The notes below the pieces were generated by a model. It saw only the letters and a program-made list of their open reading frames with translations, ran no database searches and was not told the DNA's origin. Below are positions 9,322-18,049 of a DNA stretch of 64,000 bases, in pieces. The stretch lies in the NCBI GenBank assembly GCA_023437715.1, contig JAEZFK010000072.1, positions 32,760 to 96,759 of the forward strand, given 5' to 3'. A program made the translations under genes and the position numbers. Position 1 is the stretch's first letter. Each line of letters opens with the position of its first letter. This DNA comes from Bacillota bacterium. Lineage in GTDB: Bacteria; Bacillota; Clostridia; Lachnospirales; Lachnospiraceae.

Positions 9322-9627
9322 TTTGTGTTTGTCTCTCCCTTGCTCCTAAACTTTATTTTAAGAAAAAATTTATATTTCGTAAGGGTATTATATCACACAT
9401 GGGCAGAAGAATTTATAAAACAATTCTAAAATTTATCTGTAAAAAGAAAAAGGCTGATTTCCAGGGCTTTTAGGCCTGAAGCGGCTGATTCTCAGACTTT
9501 TCCTTTTATTCCATAACCTTCCTGCCATGCCGGAAAATTTTTTCGTATCAAAAGAAGTTCATAGAAATCTAATAACTTTTATATTATAACTTATATTGAC
9601 AGATATTTACAAGAGCAGATTGTAACG
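9322..9627. other. Intergenic region between kinase operon and metK terminator
   Basis: About 300 bp of AT-rich sequence with no convincing reading frame on either strand. It must hold the promoter of the leftward kinase operon, but no close match to a sigma-A promoter with standard spacing was picked out. A short word (GGCTGATT) occurs twice, at about 9451 and 9483, without obvious meaning. Confidence 0.4.
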
Positions 9628-9673
9628 AAAAAAGGACAGAGCTCACGGCTGCCCGTAAATTCTCCATCCTTTT
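9628..9673 (-). terminator. Terminator of metK
   Basis: Imperfect stem formed by AAAAGGA...GAG and CTC...TCCTTTT around a GC-containing loop, followed on the minus strand by a run of Ts (TCCTTTTTTCG). It lies 25-70 bp beyond the metK stop and is oriented to end that transcript. Confidence 0.75.
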
Positions 9674-9698
9674 CTTCTATATTTATAGGGGTTATAAA

Positions 9699-10886
9699 TT
9701 ATAAATACTTCTTTAAAAGCTCTACCTTGTCAAGCTTTTCCCAGGGCAGGTCTAAATCATGTCTGCCGAAATGACCGTAAGCAGCCGTCTGCTTGTAGAT
9801 CGGGCGGCGTAAATCCAGCATCTTTATGATTCCTGCAGGACGTAAGTCAAAGTTCTCGCGGATGATTTCCACCAGCTTTTCATTGCTCAGTTTTCCAGTT
9901 TCAAAGGTATCTGCCATAATGGAAGTGGGGTGAGCTACGCCGATAGCATAGGAAAGCTGAATCTCACACTTGTCAGCCAGTCCTGCTGCCACGATGTTCT
10001 TTGCAACGTAACGGGCTGCATAAGCGGCGGAACGGTCCACCTTGGTGCAGTCCTTGCCGGAAAACGCTCCGCCGCCGTGACGGGCATATCCGCCGTAGGT
10101 ATCCACGATGATTTTACGTCCGGTCAGGCCGCTGTCACCGTTTGGTCCGCCGATAACAAAACGGCCGGTAGGATTGACAAAAAACTTGGTATTCTCATCC
10201 ACCATCTCTGCGGGAAGAATTTCATCAAACACATATTTTTTGATATCCGCGTGGATCTGCTCCTGGCTTACATTTTCATCGTGCTGGGTGGATAAAACCA
10301 CTGCATCCAGGCGGAAAGGCTTTCCATCCTCACCGTATTCCACTGTTACCTGGGTCTTTCCGTCGGGACGTAAGTAGGTAAGGGTTCCGTCCTTGCGGAC
10401 CCTGGTAAGCTGGAGGGCCAGCTTGTGGGCAAGGGCGATGGGATATGGCATATATTCTTCGGTTTCATTGCTCGCAAAGCCGAACATCATTCCCTGGTCT
10501 CCTGCCCCGATGGCATCGATCTCCTGGTCTGACATCTTGTTTTCCTTTGCTTCCAGAGCCCGGTCAACGCCTAAGGCGATGTCCTTTGACTGCTCGTCAA
10601 GGGCCACGATAACGCCGCAGGTATCACAGTCAAAGCCGTATTTGGCCCGGTCATAGCCGATTTCTCTTACGGTTTCGCGGACGATCTTCTGAATGTCCAC
10701 ATAGGCATGGGTGGTGATCTCACCCATAACCAGAACAAGGCCGGTGGTGGTGCAGGTCTCACAGGCCACGCGGCTCATGGGGTCCTGCTTTAACAGCTCG
10801 TCCAGAATCGCGTCGGAAATCTGGTCGCACATTTTATCCGGATGTCCCTCGGTTACAGACTCGGAAGTAAATAATAATTTTTCCAT
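9699..10886 (-). CDS. metK: S-adenosylmethionine synthetase
   Basis: A 395-residue methionine adenosyltransferase, the usual family length, making SAM from methionine and ATP. Family signatures are present: FTSESVTEGHPDKMCDQISD at the N-terminus, GAGDQGMMFGFA in the middle, and GGGAFSGKDCTKVDRSAAY as the phosphate-binding loop. The gene is monocistronic, with a strong GGAGG ribosome site and a SAM-I riboswitch in its leader, so its expression should fall when SAM is plentiful. SAM is also the cosubstrate of CutD and the methyltransferases in this window, though nothing links their regulation. Confidence 0.99.
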   Translation of the reverse strand: MEKLLFTSESVTEGHPDKMCDQISDAILDELLKQDPMSRVACETCTTTGLVLVMGEITTHAYVDIQKIVRETVREIGYDRAKYGFDCDTCGVIVALDEQSKDIALGVDRALEAKENKMSDQEIDAIGAGDQGMMFGFASNETEEYMPYPIALAHKLALQLTRVRKDGTLTYLRPDGKTQVTVEYGEDGKPFRLDAVVLSTQHDENVSQEQIHADIKKYVFDEILPAEMVDENTKFFVNPTGRFVIGGPNGDSGLTGRKIIVDTYGGYARHGGGAFSGKDCTKVDRSAAYAARYVAKNIVAAGLADKCEIQLSYAIGVAHPTSIMADTFETGKLSNEKLVEIIRENFDLRPAGIIKMLDLRRPIYKQTAAYGHFGRHDLDLPWEKLDKVELLKKYL

Positions 10887-10914
10887 GTTGTCATTTCCTC
10901 CTTAATATACATGG

Positions 10915-10953
10915 GGGAATAACAAAAAGAAAAGTCCGCAGCAACGCGGACTT
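10915..10953 (-). terminator. Riboswitch-controlled terminator in the metK leader
   Basis: Perfect 8-bp stem AAGTCCGC / GCGGACTT with loop, followed on the minus strand by TTTTCTTTTTGTT. It lies between the SAM-I aptamer and metK, and is the expression platform: SAM binding should free this hairpin to stop transcription. Confidence 0.9.
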
Positions 10954-10964
10954 GATTCAACAAT

Positions 10965-11100
10965 GTATCAAATCCTCTTATTGCTCGATTTCTCGCTCAG
11001 GTTGGCACCTTCCAGCCGCTCTTTTCTGGCGAATCGCCATTTCCGGTCGGGGTTGCCGTGACTTCACAGATCCTTTGTATCTCCATCACTCTGAATAAGG
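10965..11100 (-). ncRNA. SAM-I (S-box) riboswitch aptamer upstream of metK
   Basis: Reading the minus strand, the region begins CTTATTCAGAGTGATGGAG, continues through GTGAAG and GGCAACC, and later has GGTGCCAACCTGAGCGA, then closes with ATAAGAGG, which pairs with the opening CTTATT as helix P1. These are the hallmark conserved blocks of the SAM-I class. The aptamer is followed by an intrinsic terminator and then metK, the classic arrangement for SAM-repressed premature termination. Confidence 0.95.
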
Positions 11101-11225
11101 GATATTACGTACTTTTCATTTGTTATTCAATTGTAAGGTGTACCATATTGCATATGTATTTTAGCGCATTCAAAAACAGCTGTCAAGAAATTTTTCTTTC
11201 TTTTCCCCCTCTTGATAAGAAATTC

Positions 11226-12101
11226 TCATCCTTTCACTCCGCCTCCGGTAATACCGGCGATGATTTTCTCCGACAGAAAAATATAAAGAACAAAAGTAGG
11301 AAGAAATACGATGATGACGGAAGCAAACATGCCTGACCAGTCTCCCGTATACTTCATGGAATTAATCATGGAATAAAGTCCCACCGCAACCGGACGCACC
11401 CTGTCGGAGTTGGCAAAAATCAGGGAAATGAAATACTCATTCCAGATATTGATAAAGTTGAAAATAGTGACTGTTATGATCCCGGACTGGGCCATGGGAA
11501 ACATGATCAGCCAGAAAGCCCGCATGGGAGGGCAGCCGTCAATGGCAGCCGCTTCCTCATAAGCCCTGGAAATATTTGCAAAAAAGGTCAGAAGAAAAAT
11601 AGTGGTATAAGGAACATTGATTCCCACGTAAAGGAATATCAGCACCGCCTTATTGGCAATGTAATTATTCAGCACGTTCATTCCTGCAATGAGGCTGAAC
11701 AACGGGAGAACGATCATGACCACAGGTACTCCCATGGCGGATACCAGGCTGGTCTGTATTGTCCGGTTGCCCGCAAAACTGAAGCGGGACAGCACATACG
11801 CGGCAGGCGCGCAGATCAGAATGAGAAGCGTGCAGGAAACAACGGAATACATCAGGGAATTGAAGAAAATAGCGGACACGTTGGAATTGGTCCACGCCTT
11901 TGCATAGTTCTCAAAATGTATCCCCTGAGACAGCACATGACCTGAAAAAATGGCCTTAGTGGTAGAAAAGCTGGCGGCCACCACCCAGCCCAGCAGTACA
12001 ACGGTAAATAAAATCCAAACGATCAGGAGCAAATATCCCGGAAACAGCCTAAGCTCTCTTTTCCAGTTAAACGGCTCCGTAAATTTTCCCTTTCTAGCCA
12101 T
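11226..12101 (-). CDS. Carbohydrate ABC transporter permease (CUT1, MalG-like)
   Basis: A 291-residue inner-membrane protein with six predicted transmembrane segments. The EAA loop reads EEAAAIDGCPPMRAFWLIMFPMA in essence, which docks the cytoplasmic ATPase. It is the last gene of a three-gene operon (binding protein, two permeases). The operon encodes no ATPase; clostridia commonly use one shared MsmK-type ATPase for several CUT1 importers. No glycoside hydrolase sits nearby to indicate which sugar is imported. Confidence 0.95.
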   Translation of the reverse strand: MARKGKFTEPFNWKRELRLFPGYLLLIVWILFTVVLLGWVVAASFSTTKAIFSGHVLSQGIHFENYAKAWTNSNVSAIFFNSLMYSVVSCTLLILICAPAAYVLSRFSFAGNRTIQTSLVSAMGVPVVMIVLPLFSLIAGMNVLNNYIANKAVLIFLYVGINVPYTTIFLLTFFANISRAYEEAAAIDGCPPMRAFWLIMFPMAQSGIITVTIFNFINIWNEYFISLIFANSDRVRPVAVGLYSMINSMKYTGDWSGMFASVIIVFLPTFVLYIFLSEKIIAGITGGGVKG

Positions 12102-12113
12102 AGATTCCCCTCC

Positions 12114-13019
12114 TTAGAATTCCAGATCATCGTCCTTTATCAGTTTGCTGCATATGAGGAAGACTGCCACAACACAGATGCTCAGCAGAACCCCGATTGC
12201 CGCTCCCAGGCCTGCGTTGCGCTCTGTCATGCTGTTGCCCGCTCCAAAGATCATCATATACATATAAACCATGGGGGTAATGGTCTGGGTGTCCGCCGTA
12301 ACGGTTGAAAACAGCTGGGACCAGACAAAAAAGCCCACCGAAGTGACGCTCCACATGGTGATATTGGTTTTAAACACCCCTTTCAGCAGAGGAAGAGTTA
12401 TATAGCGGAACTGATTGACCTTATCCGCTCCGTCCAGGGTAGCTGCCTCATAGTAATCATCCCCGATCCGCTCGATTCCGCTTGCAAATATCAGCATGTG
12501 GTATCCCACCATGCCGAAGCAGTACGCCAGGAGCAGGGCCATGAATTTATGTTCATTATCAAGCCACTGGACCTTAGCCAGATCCTTAAGCCCGACCGCG
12601 GAAAAAGCACTTTTAAGAAGACCGAATTTAGGGCTGTATACATACTGAAGCCACATGGTTGCAAGGGCAACCGCACTGACGACGTTGGGGAGATAGATCA
12701 TTGCCCGGAAAAAGCTTTTAAAACGTATTCCGCTGGTGATGATAACCGCAAATAAAAGAGCCAGGGACATGACAATCAATCCGCCGATCAGCCAGATACG
12801 GAATAAATTCCACATGGAAATACGGAACAGGCTGGTCTGGGCAAGCTTGCTGTAATTGGCAAGCCCCATAAACTGCCATTTGTTCATGGAATCCGTAATT
12901 CCTTCAATCTTAAAGAAGCTCATTAAAACCGTTCTCAGGATCGGATAAAGGAACACAAGGACAAACATTAAAACTGCCGGCGTTAAAAATACGGCGATCA
13001 TGGTCTTATTCTTCTTCAC
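12114..13019 (-). CDS. Carbohydrate ABC transporter permease (CUT1, MalF-like)
   Basis: 301 residues, six transmembrane segments, EAA loop at YEAATLDGADKVNQFRYITLP. The GTG at 13019 is taken as the start: GGGAGG lies 8 bases upstream and the protein then opens with a basic segment (VKKNKTMIAVFL) before the first membrane helix. The longer ATG-initiated frame would read through the ribosome site. It forms the transmembrane heterodimer with the next permease. Confidence 0.94.
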   Translation of the reverse strand: MKKNKTMIAVFLTPAVLMFVLVFLYPILRTVLMSFFKIEGITDSMNKWQFMGLANYSKLAQTSLFRISMWNLFRIWLIGGLIVMSLALLFAVIITSGIRFKSFFRAMIYLPNVVSAVALATMWLQYVYSPKFGLLKSAFSAVGLKDLAKVQWLDNEHKFMALLLAYCFGMVGYHMLIFASGIERIGDDYYEAATLDGADKVNQFRYITLPLLKGVFKTNITMWSVTSVGFFVWSQLFSTVTADTQTITPMVYMYMMIFGAGNSMTERNAGLGAAIGVLLSICVVAVFLICSKLIKDDDLEF

Positions 13020-13052
13020 GTTAAATACCTCCCTGGCTTTCCTCAATTACAC

Positions 13053-13078
13053 GGCGGCGCCGTCAAAGCGGCGCCGCC
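13053..13078 (-). promoter_or_regulatory. GC-rich intercistronic hairpin between binding protein and permease genes
   Basis: Perfect 10-bp inverted repeat GGCGGCGCCG / CGGCGCCGCC with a 6-nt loop and no following T tract. Such a stem after a binding-protein gene commonly protects the upstream message and lowers permease expression relative to the binding protein. That role is inference from position. Confidence 0.7.
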
Positions 13079-13101
13079 ATATGGAAACTTACCGGCCCGG
13101 A

Positions 13102-14433
13102 TTATTTTCCTGCTGCCGTAAGAGTGCTTACGAACTCCTCTGCCGTAATGGAACCTCCGCAAAGCTTCATAAAGTTCTCCTTGATGATCGGTGTTAAGTC
13201 TGCGTTCGCTTCTGCTCCGGCTGCCCACGGATACCGCACGGTTAAGCTTTCCATAACCGGCTTTACGCTGGCAAGCTGTGCCGGCCATTGGGAGTTTCTG
13301 GAATCTGCCGGGATGCCCATTGACATTTCGGACATCTTCTTGTCAAATTCCCCCTGAGTGATGTACTGGATCAGCTTAAAGGCGTTTTCCCCGTTTTTGG
13401 AATTTTTGTTGATGGCTAAAACCTGAGCTCCATAGTTGGCGGCGTTTGTTCCATCCTTTCCGCCGTCCACTGCCGGATAGCTGAAGCAGCCCCACTTAAA
13501 GTCCTCTCCTGCCAGATCCTTTACTTCATTTGGAAGCCAGGAACCATTTAAATACATGGCCGCTGTTCCCATTGCAAGCTCCTGATTCTGTCCTGCGGGC
13601 CATACATTGGAAGCGATGGTTTCTGAAAAATATCCTTTCTTCGCAAAGTCCTCATAGGCCTGAGCTGTCTTAAGAACCGCCGGGTCATCCCACTTGCCTT
13701 CCTTCACAACAGCCTCTGTTCCAGGCTCGCCTAAAAGTCTGGACATGTGATAACCAAACATGGACGTTATGTAAGCATCATCACAGGTGATGGGAATATA
13801 GCCTGCATCCTTGATCTTCTGGCAGGCTGCATCCAGCTCTGCCCAGGTCTTGGGCACTTCCGTTACTCCGGCTTCATCGAAAATGGACTGGTTATAGAAA
13901 AATGCAAATACATTGGGCTGGTAAGGAATGGACTTTAAGGTTCCTCCTCCTACCTCTCTGCAGGCTGACATTAAGCCTGCATTCGCATTGGCTTCATAGC
14001 CGGAGGTCTTTACCATATCCTCCAAATCCATCAGGTACGCGCCCCATGTGGTGTTCACCCTGTCAATATCTTCATCAAACAAATCAATGTTGGTTCCTGC
14101 ATCCAAAGCGGGCTGAAGTCCCTCGCGGATGCCTGTGCGCCCCTTAAACTGGACATCGACCTTAACTCCCGTGTCTGCGGTAAACTTGTCGATTGCCATC
14201 TGGATTGCCTGACCCTGAGGCTCTGTGGCCTCCCACATAGACCAGTAAACAAGCCCTTCCCCGGTGCCTGCTGCAGCATCCTTAGCCGTTTCCTTTGCTG
14301 TTTCTGCCGCTGTTTCCTTTGCTTCGCCGGCTGCAGCCGTGGTGGCTGATGAAGACGCTCCTCCCGAGCATCCTGCCAGAAGACCTGCTGCCATGACTGC
14401 GCTCAGCATAATACCTGTAAAACGTTTTTTCAT
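13102..14433 (-). CDS. Extracellular sugar-binding lipoprotein of CUT1 ABC importer
   Basis: 443 residues. A lipoprotein signal peptide ends in LLAGC (Cys near residue 22), followed by a Ser/Ala/Thr/Glu-rich tether to about residue 55 (AAAGEAKETAAETAKETA region). The class-I solute-binding fold follows (VYWSMWEATEP near the start, NQSIFDEAGVTEVPKTWAEL in the middle, KLIQYITQGEFDKKMSEMSM near the end). It captures a sugar outside the membrane for the two permeases encoded downstream. First gene of the operon and divergent from an AraC regulator. Ligand unknown. Confidence 0.95.
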   Translation of the reverse strand: MKKRFTGIMLSAVMAAGLLAGCSGGASSSATTAAAGEAKETAAETAKETAKDAAAGTGEGLVYWSMWEATEPQGQAIQMAIDKFTADTGVKVDVQFKGRTGIREGLQPALDAGTNIDLFDEDIDRVNTTWGAYLMDLEDMVKTSGYEANANAGLMSACREVGGGTLKSIPYQPNVFAFFYNQSIFDEAGVTEVPKTWAELDAACQKIKDAGYIPITCDDAYITSMFGYHMSRLLGEPGTEAVVKEGKWDDPAVLKTAQAYEDFAKKGYFSETIASNVWPAGQNQELAMGTAAMYLNGSWLPNEVKDLAGEDFKWGCFSYPAVDGGKDGTNAANYGAQVLAINKNSKNGENAFKLIQYITQGEFDKKMSEMSMGIPADSRNSQWPAQLASVKPVMESLTVRYPWAAGAEANADLTPIIKENFMKLCGGSITAEEFVSTLTAAGK

Positions 14434-14458
14434 AATTAATTTTACCTCCCTGCTGTTG

Positions 14459-14528
14459 TCTAACCTTTCGGTTAGATCTTATTTATGAGTCTATATTATT
14501 ATACTTTTTGATAAATTGCTTTGTACAA
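14459..14528 (-). promoter_or_regulatory. Predicted promoter and leader hairpin of the sugar ABC operon
   Basis: On the minus strand a TATAAT (14498-14503) lies 19 bp after TTGTAC (14523-14528). Between it and the ATG is a perfect 7-bp hairpin TCTAACC-GAAA-GGTTAGA (14459-14476), closed by a GNRA tetraloop, just upstream of the GGGAGG ribosome site. The wide spacer suggests activator dependence, consistent with the divergent AraC gene. All inferred from sequence. Confidence 0.45.
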
Positions 14529-14669
14529 AAAGTCATCATTTTTTACTTTTTAGGTTTTTATTGTTTGCATTTTTCATAATTAGAGTTTAAAATATACTTG
14601 ATTTCTGTATCATTTTCACAATGCCATTTTACAGATACAGCATCCAGCCCCATAATTCAGGAGGATATC

Positions 14670-15578
14670 ATGAAATACCAGTATACGGAACTGACCGAAG
14701 AGCTGACGGTACACCGGATTGTCAGCATTCACTATTTTGAATATATGAGCGACTTCACCTTTGCAGGTGAATCCCATCCTTTCTGGGAACTGCTCTGTGT
14801 GGATAAGGGGGAGGTCGATGTGGTGGCAGACCACGAGAGACTGACGCTTCAGAAAGGAGAGGTTATCTTCCATCAGCCAAATGAATTTCACCGGGTTTTA
14901 GCCAATGGGGTCATAGCCCCAAACCTTGTGGTCATCGGATTTGACTGCCAGTCCCCTCACATGGCCTGTTTCAAGGAACAGATCCTGAAAGTGGGCCAGG
15001 AGGAGCAGGAGCTTCTGGCACGGATTATTGCAGAGGCGCGCCAGTGCTTTGAGGGAAGGCTTGACAATCCCTATCAGGAGGTCTTAGTGCGGAAAGAGCA
15101 TGGGTTCTTTGCCGGGGAGCAGATGATAAAAGCTTACCTGGAACAGTTTCTGATACAAATGTATCGCCGCTCTTTTTCTTTCAGACAGGCGCCTGCCGTC
15201 CATAAGGCTACGACTTCCACAGAGGACATTTATGAATCCATCCTCAATTATTTTGAAAGGAACATCTGCACCCAGCTGACCATTGACCAGATCAGCCGGG
15301 ATAACTTAATCGGAACTTCCCAGTTAAAAAAGCTTTTTTATGAAAAAAGCAGCAGCGGAGTCATTGAATACTTTAACGGTATGAAAATCGATGCGGCCAA
15401 GCAGCTCATACGGAACCGGAAGCTTAATTTTACCCAGATTGCAAACTACCTGGGTTATACCTCGGTCCACTACTTTTCCAGGCAGTTTAAGCATCTGACG
15501 GGAATGACCCCTTCGGAATATGCTACCTCCATTAAAAAGCTGTCCGAAAAGAGCGTGCTGCGGGATACGGGTATTTAA
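14670..15578 (+). CDS. AraC family transcriptional regulator
   Basis: 302 residues from the ATG at 14670, chosen because CAGGAGG lies just upstream; an earlier in-frame ATG at 14598 lacks a ribosome site. N-terminal cupin-type sensor (GEVIFHQPNEFHRVLANG) and C-terminal AraC DNA-binding domain (NLIGTSQLKKLFYEK, YTSVHYFSRQFKHLTGMTPSEYA). It is divergent from the CUT1 sugar importer and likely regulates it. It is clearly paralogous along its whole length to the regulator at 28242-29147, so the two arose from one ancestor and were assigned to different transporters. Confidence 0.93.
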   Translation: MKYQYTELTEELTVHRIVSIHYFEYMSDFTFAGESHPFWELLCVDKGEVDVVADHERLTLQKGEVIFHQPNEFHRVLANGVIAPNLVVIGFDCQSPHMACFKEQILKVGQEEQELLARIIAEARQCFEGRLDNPYQEVLVRKEHGFFAGEQMIKAYLEQFLIQMYRRSFSFRQAPAVHKATTSTEDIYESILNYFERNICTQLTIDQISRDNLIGTSQLKKLFYEKSSSGVIEYFNGMKIDAAKQLIRNRKLNFTQIANYLGYTSVHYFSRQFKHLTGMTPSEYATSIKKLSEKSVLRDTGI

Positions 15579-15676
15579 GTATTTATTTGAGCTTTCCGGC
15601 TTGGGCTTTTCAAGGACAGCGTCACAGCAGTGGAACGATTCGACTATTTGGATTAAGTATTAAATTGCAGTATTAA

Positions 15677-15710
15677 AAAACTACTGGCTTAATATCAAGT
15701 CAGTAGTTTT
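15677..15710 (-). terminator. Terminator after the GNAT gene
   Basis: Perfect 10-bp stem AAAACTACTG / CAGTAGTTTT. On the minus strand it is followed by a further T run (GTAGTTTTTTAA), so it ends the leftward acetyltransferase transcript. The A-run on the other side may let it also stop the rightward araC transcript. Confidence 0.8.
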
Positions 15711-15731
15711 CTGAATTTAAGGCTGGAGTTT

Positions 15732-16295
15732 CTATACTGCATAATGCTGCAATTTGCATATCATCATCTGCAAATCCTGATATGTACCGTCTTTTAGCTT
15801 CTGGGCGTTTTCAATTGTCCCGCATATCTTAAATCCATTTTGTTCATACACATGCCTCGCCCGCTCATTTTCTGCAACCACCTCCAGCTCAACCTGTTCA
15901 TAACCTGATTCTTTTGCATGATCAAGGCAGCATTTTGTCAATATATTGCCGATTCCCATATTCCAGTAATCCCTTAGTACAGCAATTCCAAATCCGGCCC
16001 TGTGCCTTGTTTTTATATTATCCCTGATGCAGGATATGGACGCATTGGCCACCAGCTTATGATCCACAAAGGCTGAAATATTAAAGCTCCGCTCTTCCTC
16101 AAGCTGTTTGAGAATATAAGAATTTTCTTCCTCAAGGGTTGTCTTAATCTCTTCGGGATATCTTCCCACATAAGTTGTTTCAACGGCGCACTGAACTAAA
16201 TATTCAAGCAATTCCCTGGAGTCGGATAATTCAGGACTTCTAAGTATGACTTCTTTACCATTTTTCGATACCCATGTAATTTCTTCAATTCTCAT
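15732..16295 (-). CDS. GNAT family N-acetyltransferase
   Basis: 187 residues with the GNAT fold: N-terminal substrate region, then FGIAVLRDYWNMGIGNILTK, which contains the acetyl-CoA pyrophosphate-binding loop (R-D-Y-W-x-x-G-I-G form), and the late VELEVVAENERARHVYEQNGFK block. It transfers an acetyl group to an unknown amine or alcohol acceptor; the RimJ/RimL-like layout is common for small-molecule acetyltransferases. Monocistronic with its own ribosome site and terminator. Confidence 0.93.
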   Translation of the reverse strand: MRIEEITWVSKNGKEVILRSPELSDSRELLEYLVQCAVETTYVGRYPEEIKTTLEEENSYILKQLEEERSFNISAFVDHKLVANASISCIRDNIKTRHRAGFGIAVLRDYWNMGIGNILTKCCLDHAKESGYEQVELEVVAENERARHVYEQNGFKICGTIENAQKLKDGTYQDLQMMICKLQHYAV

Positions 16296-16389
16296 AAAAG
16301 CCCTCCATAATATCCGAAAGTTATTTTTGTATCACCATATTACCAAAAAAACTGCCGGCCCTCAATATTAAGTTTCCAGAACAGCCTCT

Positions 16390-16845
16390 TTATATGACAA
16401 ATTTTATGTATGTCCTGTCGTCAATGGAGCTTTTTCCGTTTGTGAAGCCATTTACGGCTTTATGAATATCAATGCACAGAGGATCTTTTGCCTTAAGTTC
16501 TTCTAGAAACAGCTCGCTTTCAGATAATGACGGTTCTAATCTGGGGTATCCGTCGGAAGCCAGTATAACCGCATCTTCACTTCCATTTAATTGGGCCATT
16601 GCATTTATCAGAACTTCTTTCGTGCGGAATCCGCTGGTCTTGCTGTCCCATAAAAGTTTCCCTTTGGCAGTTACCCCATCCATTACCGCAATGAACTTAT
16701 CATTGATAAACAGCCCGTCTTCACACAGGGTGTCATCACCGTACTTGGAAGCTATAAATTTTTCAATGATTTTCATATCTGTTGTGTATGCAGTATACTC
16801 ATACATTCCTTTCCTTATTTTTATAGCTGAATTGATCCTTAACAT
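16390..16845 (-). pseudogene. PP2C-like phosphatase gene with probable internal deletion
   Basis: The 151-residue frame joins two pieces. Residues 24-75 (YGDDTLCEDGLFINDKFIAV, then MDGVTAKGKLLWDSKTSG) resemble the start of PP2C-type phosphatase-like proteins of clostridia. Residues 88-151 (EDAVILASDGYPRL, then SSIDDRTYIKFVI) resemble their end. Such proteins are normally about 250-270 residues, so roughly 110 central residues appear to be missing in frame at about residue 86. The first 23 residues do not look like the family and the natural start may be at 16776. A short intact protein of unknown role cannot be ruled out. Confidence 0.55.
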
Positions 16846-16968
16846 TTTGATTCTGGGCAGACGAAATGTAAAGTCAGCCGTCCGGATGATTTCCGCTCCG
16901 GGAACTGATTCATGTCCTGAATGGATTTAAAGCTCCGATCAACTTTATTTCCTGGGTTTACTGTAATC

Positions 16969-17003
16969 TTTATCTCATAGGACGTAATTTCCTATGAGAT
17001 AAA
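16969..17003. repeat. Perfect 14-bp inverted repeat, possible stem-loop
   Basis: TTTATCTCATAGGA and TCCTATGAGATAAA flank a 7-nt loop. It abuts the terminator hairpin at 17005-17036, giving two tandem stem-loops in the gap between an acetyltransferase gene and the truncated phosphatase gene. There is no T tract in either direction, so it is not a standard terminator. Confidence 0.7.
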
Positions 17004-17004
17004 A

Positions 17005-17036
17005 AACTGCCGGCCTAATAGTGACAGCCGGCAGTT
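17005..17036 (-). terminator. Terminator of the YtaF/GNAT operon
   Basis: 10-bp stem AACTGCCGGC / GCCGGCAGTT; on the minus strand it runs into TTTTTTATC. The distal arm overlaps the stop codon of the acetyltransferase gene. Half of the same element (AACTGCCGGCC) also occurs alone at about 16350. Confidence 0.85.
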
Positions 17037-17448
17037 AAATCAGATTTCTATTTATTTCTTTTCGGTAATAAACAATCGTCATGCCTTTCTTGATATCTTT
17101 CTCTTTCCCTATAGGTATATAGCCCATAGCTTCATACAGACAGCATAATTTATTCTCCTGCTTAATGGTATCTAATTCCCAGACTTTTGCCTTTGGATAT
17201 AAAAATTCCACCTGTTTCAATATTTGTTTTGCATAACCATTCCCCTGATATTCCGGCAAAAGAAACATCGGTGAAATGCGGCATTCTTCAGGCGAAAGCC
17301 TCACTACCCGAATGGCTCCTGTATTTTTATTTTCAAGCTTAATCAGGTAATAATCCGTATTATCCTGATTCATTTTTTTCACTATGGAATCATAGGATTC
17401 CGTTCCGGGGCTTATTTCATAATCCTTATTAAAGCTTGCTGAACGCAA
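17035..17448 (-). CDS. GNAT family N-acetyltransferase
   Basis: 137 residues with the acetyl-CoA-binding block MFLLPEYQGNGYAKQILKQ and the late LYEAMGYIPIGKEK strand-helix. Small GNAT enzyme with unknown acceptor. The start is a TTG at 17448 lying inside the 3' end of the upstream membrane-protein gene (20-bp overlap), so translation is probably coupled. Confidence 0.88.
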   Translation of the reverse strand: MRSASFNKDYEISPGTESYDSIVKKMNQDNTDYYLIKLENKNTGAIRVVRLSPEECRISPMFLLPEYQGNGYAKQILKQVEFLYPKAKVWELDTIKQENKLCCLYEAMGYIPIGKEKDIKKGMTIVYYRKEINRNLI

Positions 17449-18049
17449 GAATCAGGAACAAAACCCCGCTGATCCAGGATAAATCCCAATTTTTAAGCAA
17501 AGCCAGTTGATGTCCCAAAAACAGGCCGATATACATGACCGCGATTCCTATGCCAAATGCAGTTACAGTGGTTAATGCCGGCGGTATCATCAAAAAGCCT
17601 GACAAAGTCCCTGCTAACAGGCTGTCTATGGACATAGCGAGGGAAAACATAACGGTTTCTTTCCACGACAGGGATTTGGAGTGGTCCCAGTCCGCTGCCA
17701 GGGGATTTCCATAAATATTTATAATGATGCTGAGGCCGGAAACGGTGAATGTGAGATCCTTATGAACATTTACGTGATTGTTGATATATCTTTTAATCAG
17801 ATAATCCATAAGCTTTACCACCCCTAAGAGCAGCAAACAAGAAAAGGCCATTCCTTTTGTAAATCCTTCCGGTACCAACCCGTTTATCAGCCCGCCCAGA
17901 AGTAAAGCTGCCCCCAGGCAGCCGCTGCAGATTCCATTGACCGCAATAACTTTAATCGCTGATATGCGCAGCCGGTCTGCGCCATAAGCAACACTGGCAA
18001 CAAACGTGTCAATACACAGTGCCATTACCAAAATTAAAATATCACGCAT
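17429..18049 (-). CDS. ytaF: MntP/YtaF-family membrane protein
   Basis: 206 residues with six hydrophobic segments. The twofold-related motif of the family appears twice: MALCIDTFVASVAYG at the N-terminus and SLAMSIDSLLAGTLSGFL in the second half. MntP exports manganese; YtaF of Bacillus is the sporulation-associated relative, and the spacing here (long central loop with YGNPLAADWDHS) fits the YtaF branch. It overlaps the following acetyltransferase gene by 20 bp. Name assigned by family resemblance. Confidence 0.85.
   Translation of the reverse strand: MRDILILVMALCIDTFVASVAYGADRLRISAIKVIAVNGICSGCLGAALLLGGLINGLVPEGFTKGMAFSCLLLLGVVKLMDYLIKRYINNHVNVHKDLTFTVSGLSIIINIYGNPLAADWDHSKSLSWKETVMFSLAMSIDSLLAGTLSGFLMIPPALTTVTAFGIGIAVMYIGLFLGHQLALLKNWDLSWISGVLFLILAFSKL

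Noticed and set aside
9322..9627. Possible riboswitch or small RNA upstream of the sensor kinase
   Set aside because: No conserved aptamer blocks and only weak pairing; nothing beyond AT-rich intergenic sequence.
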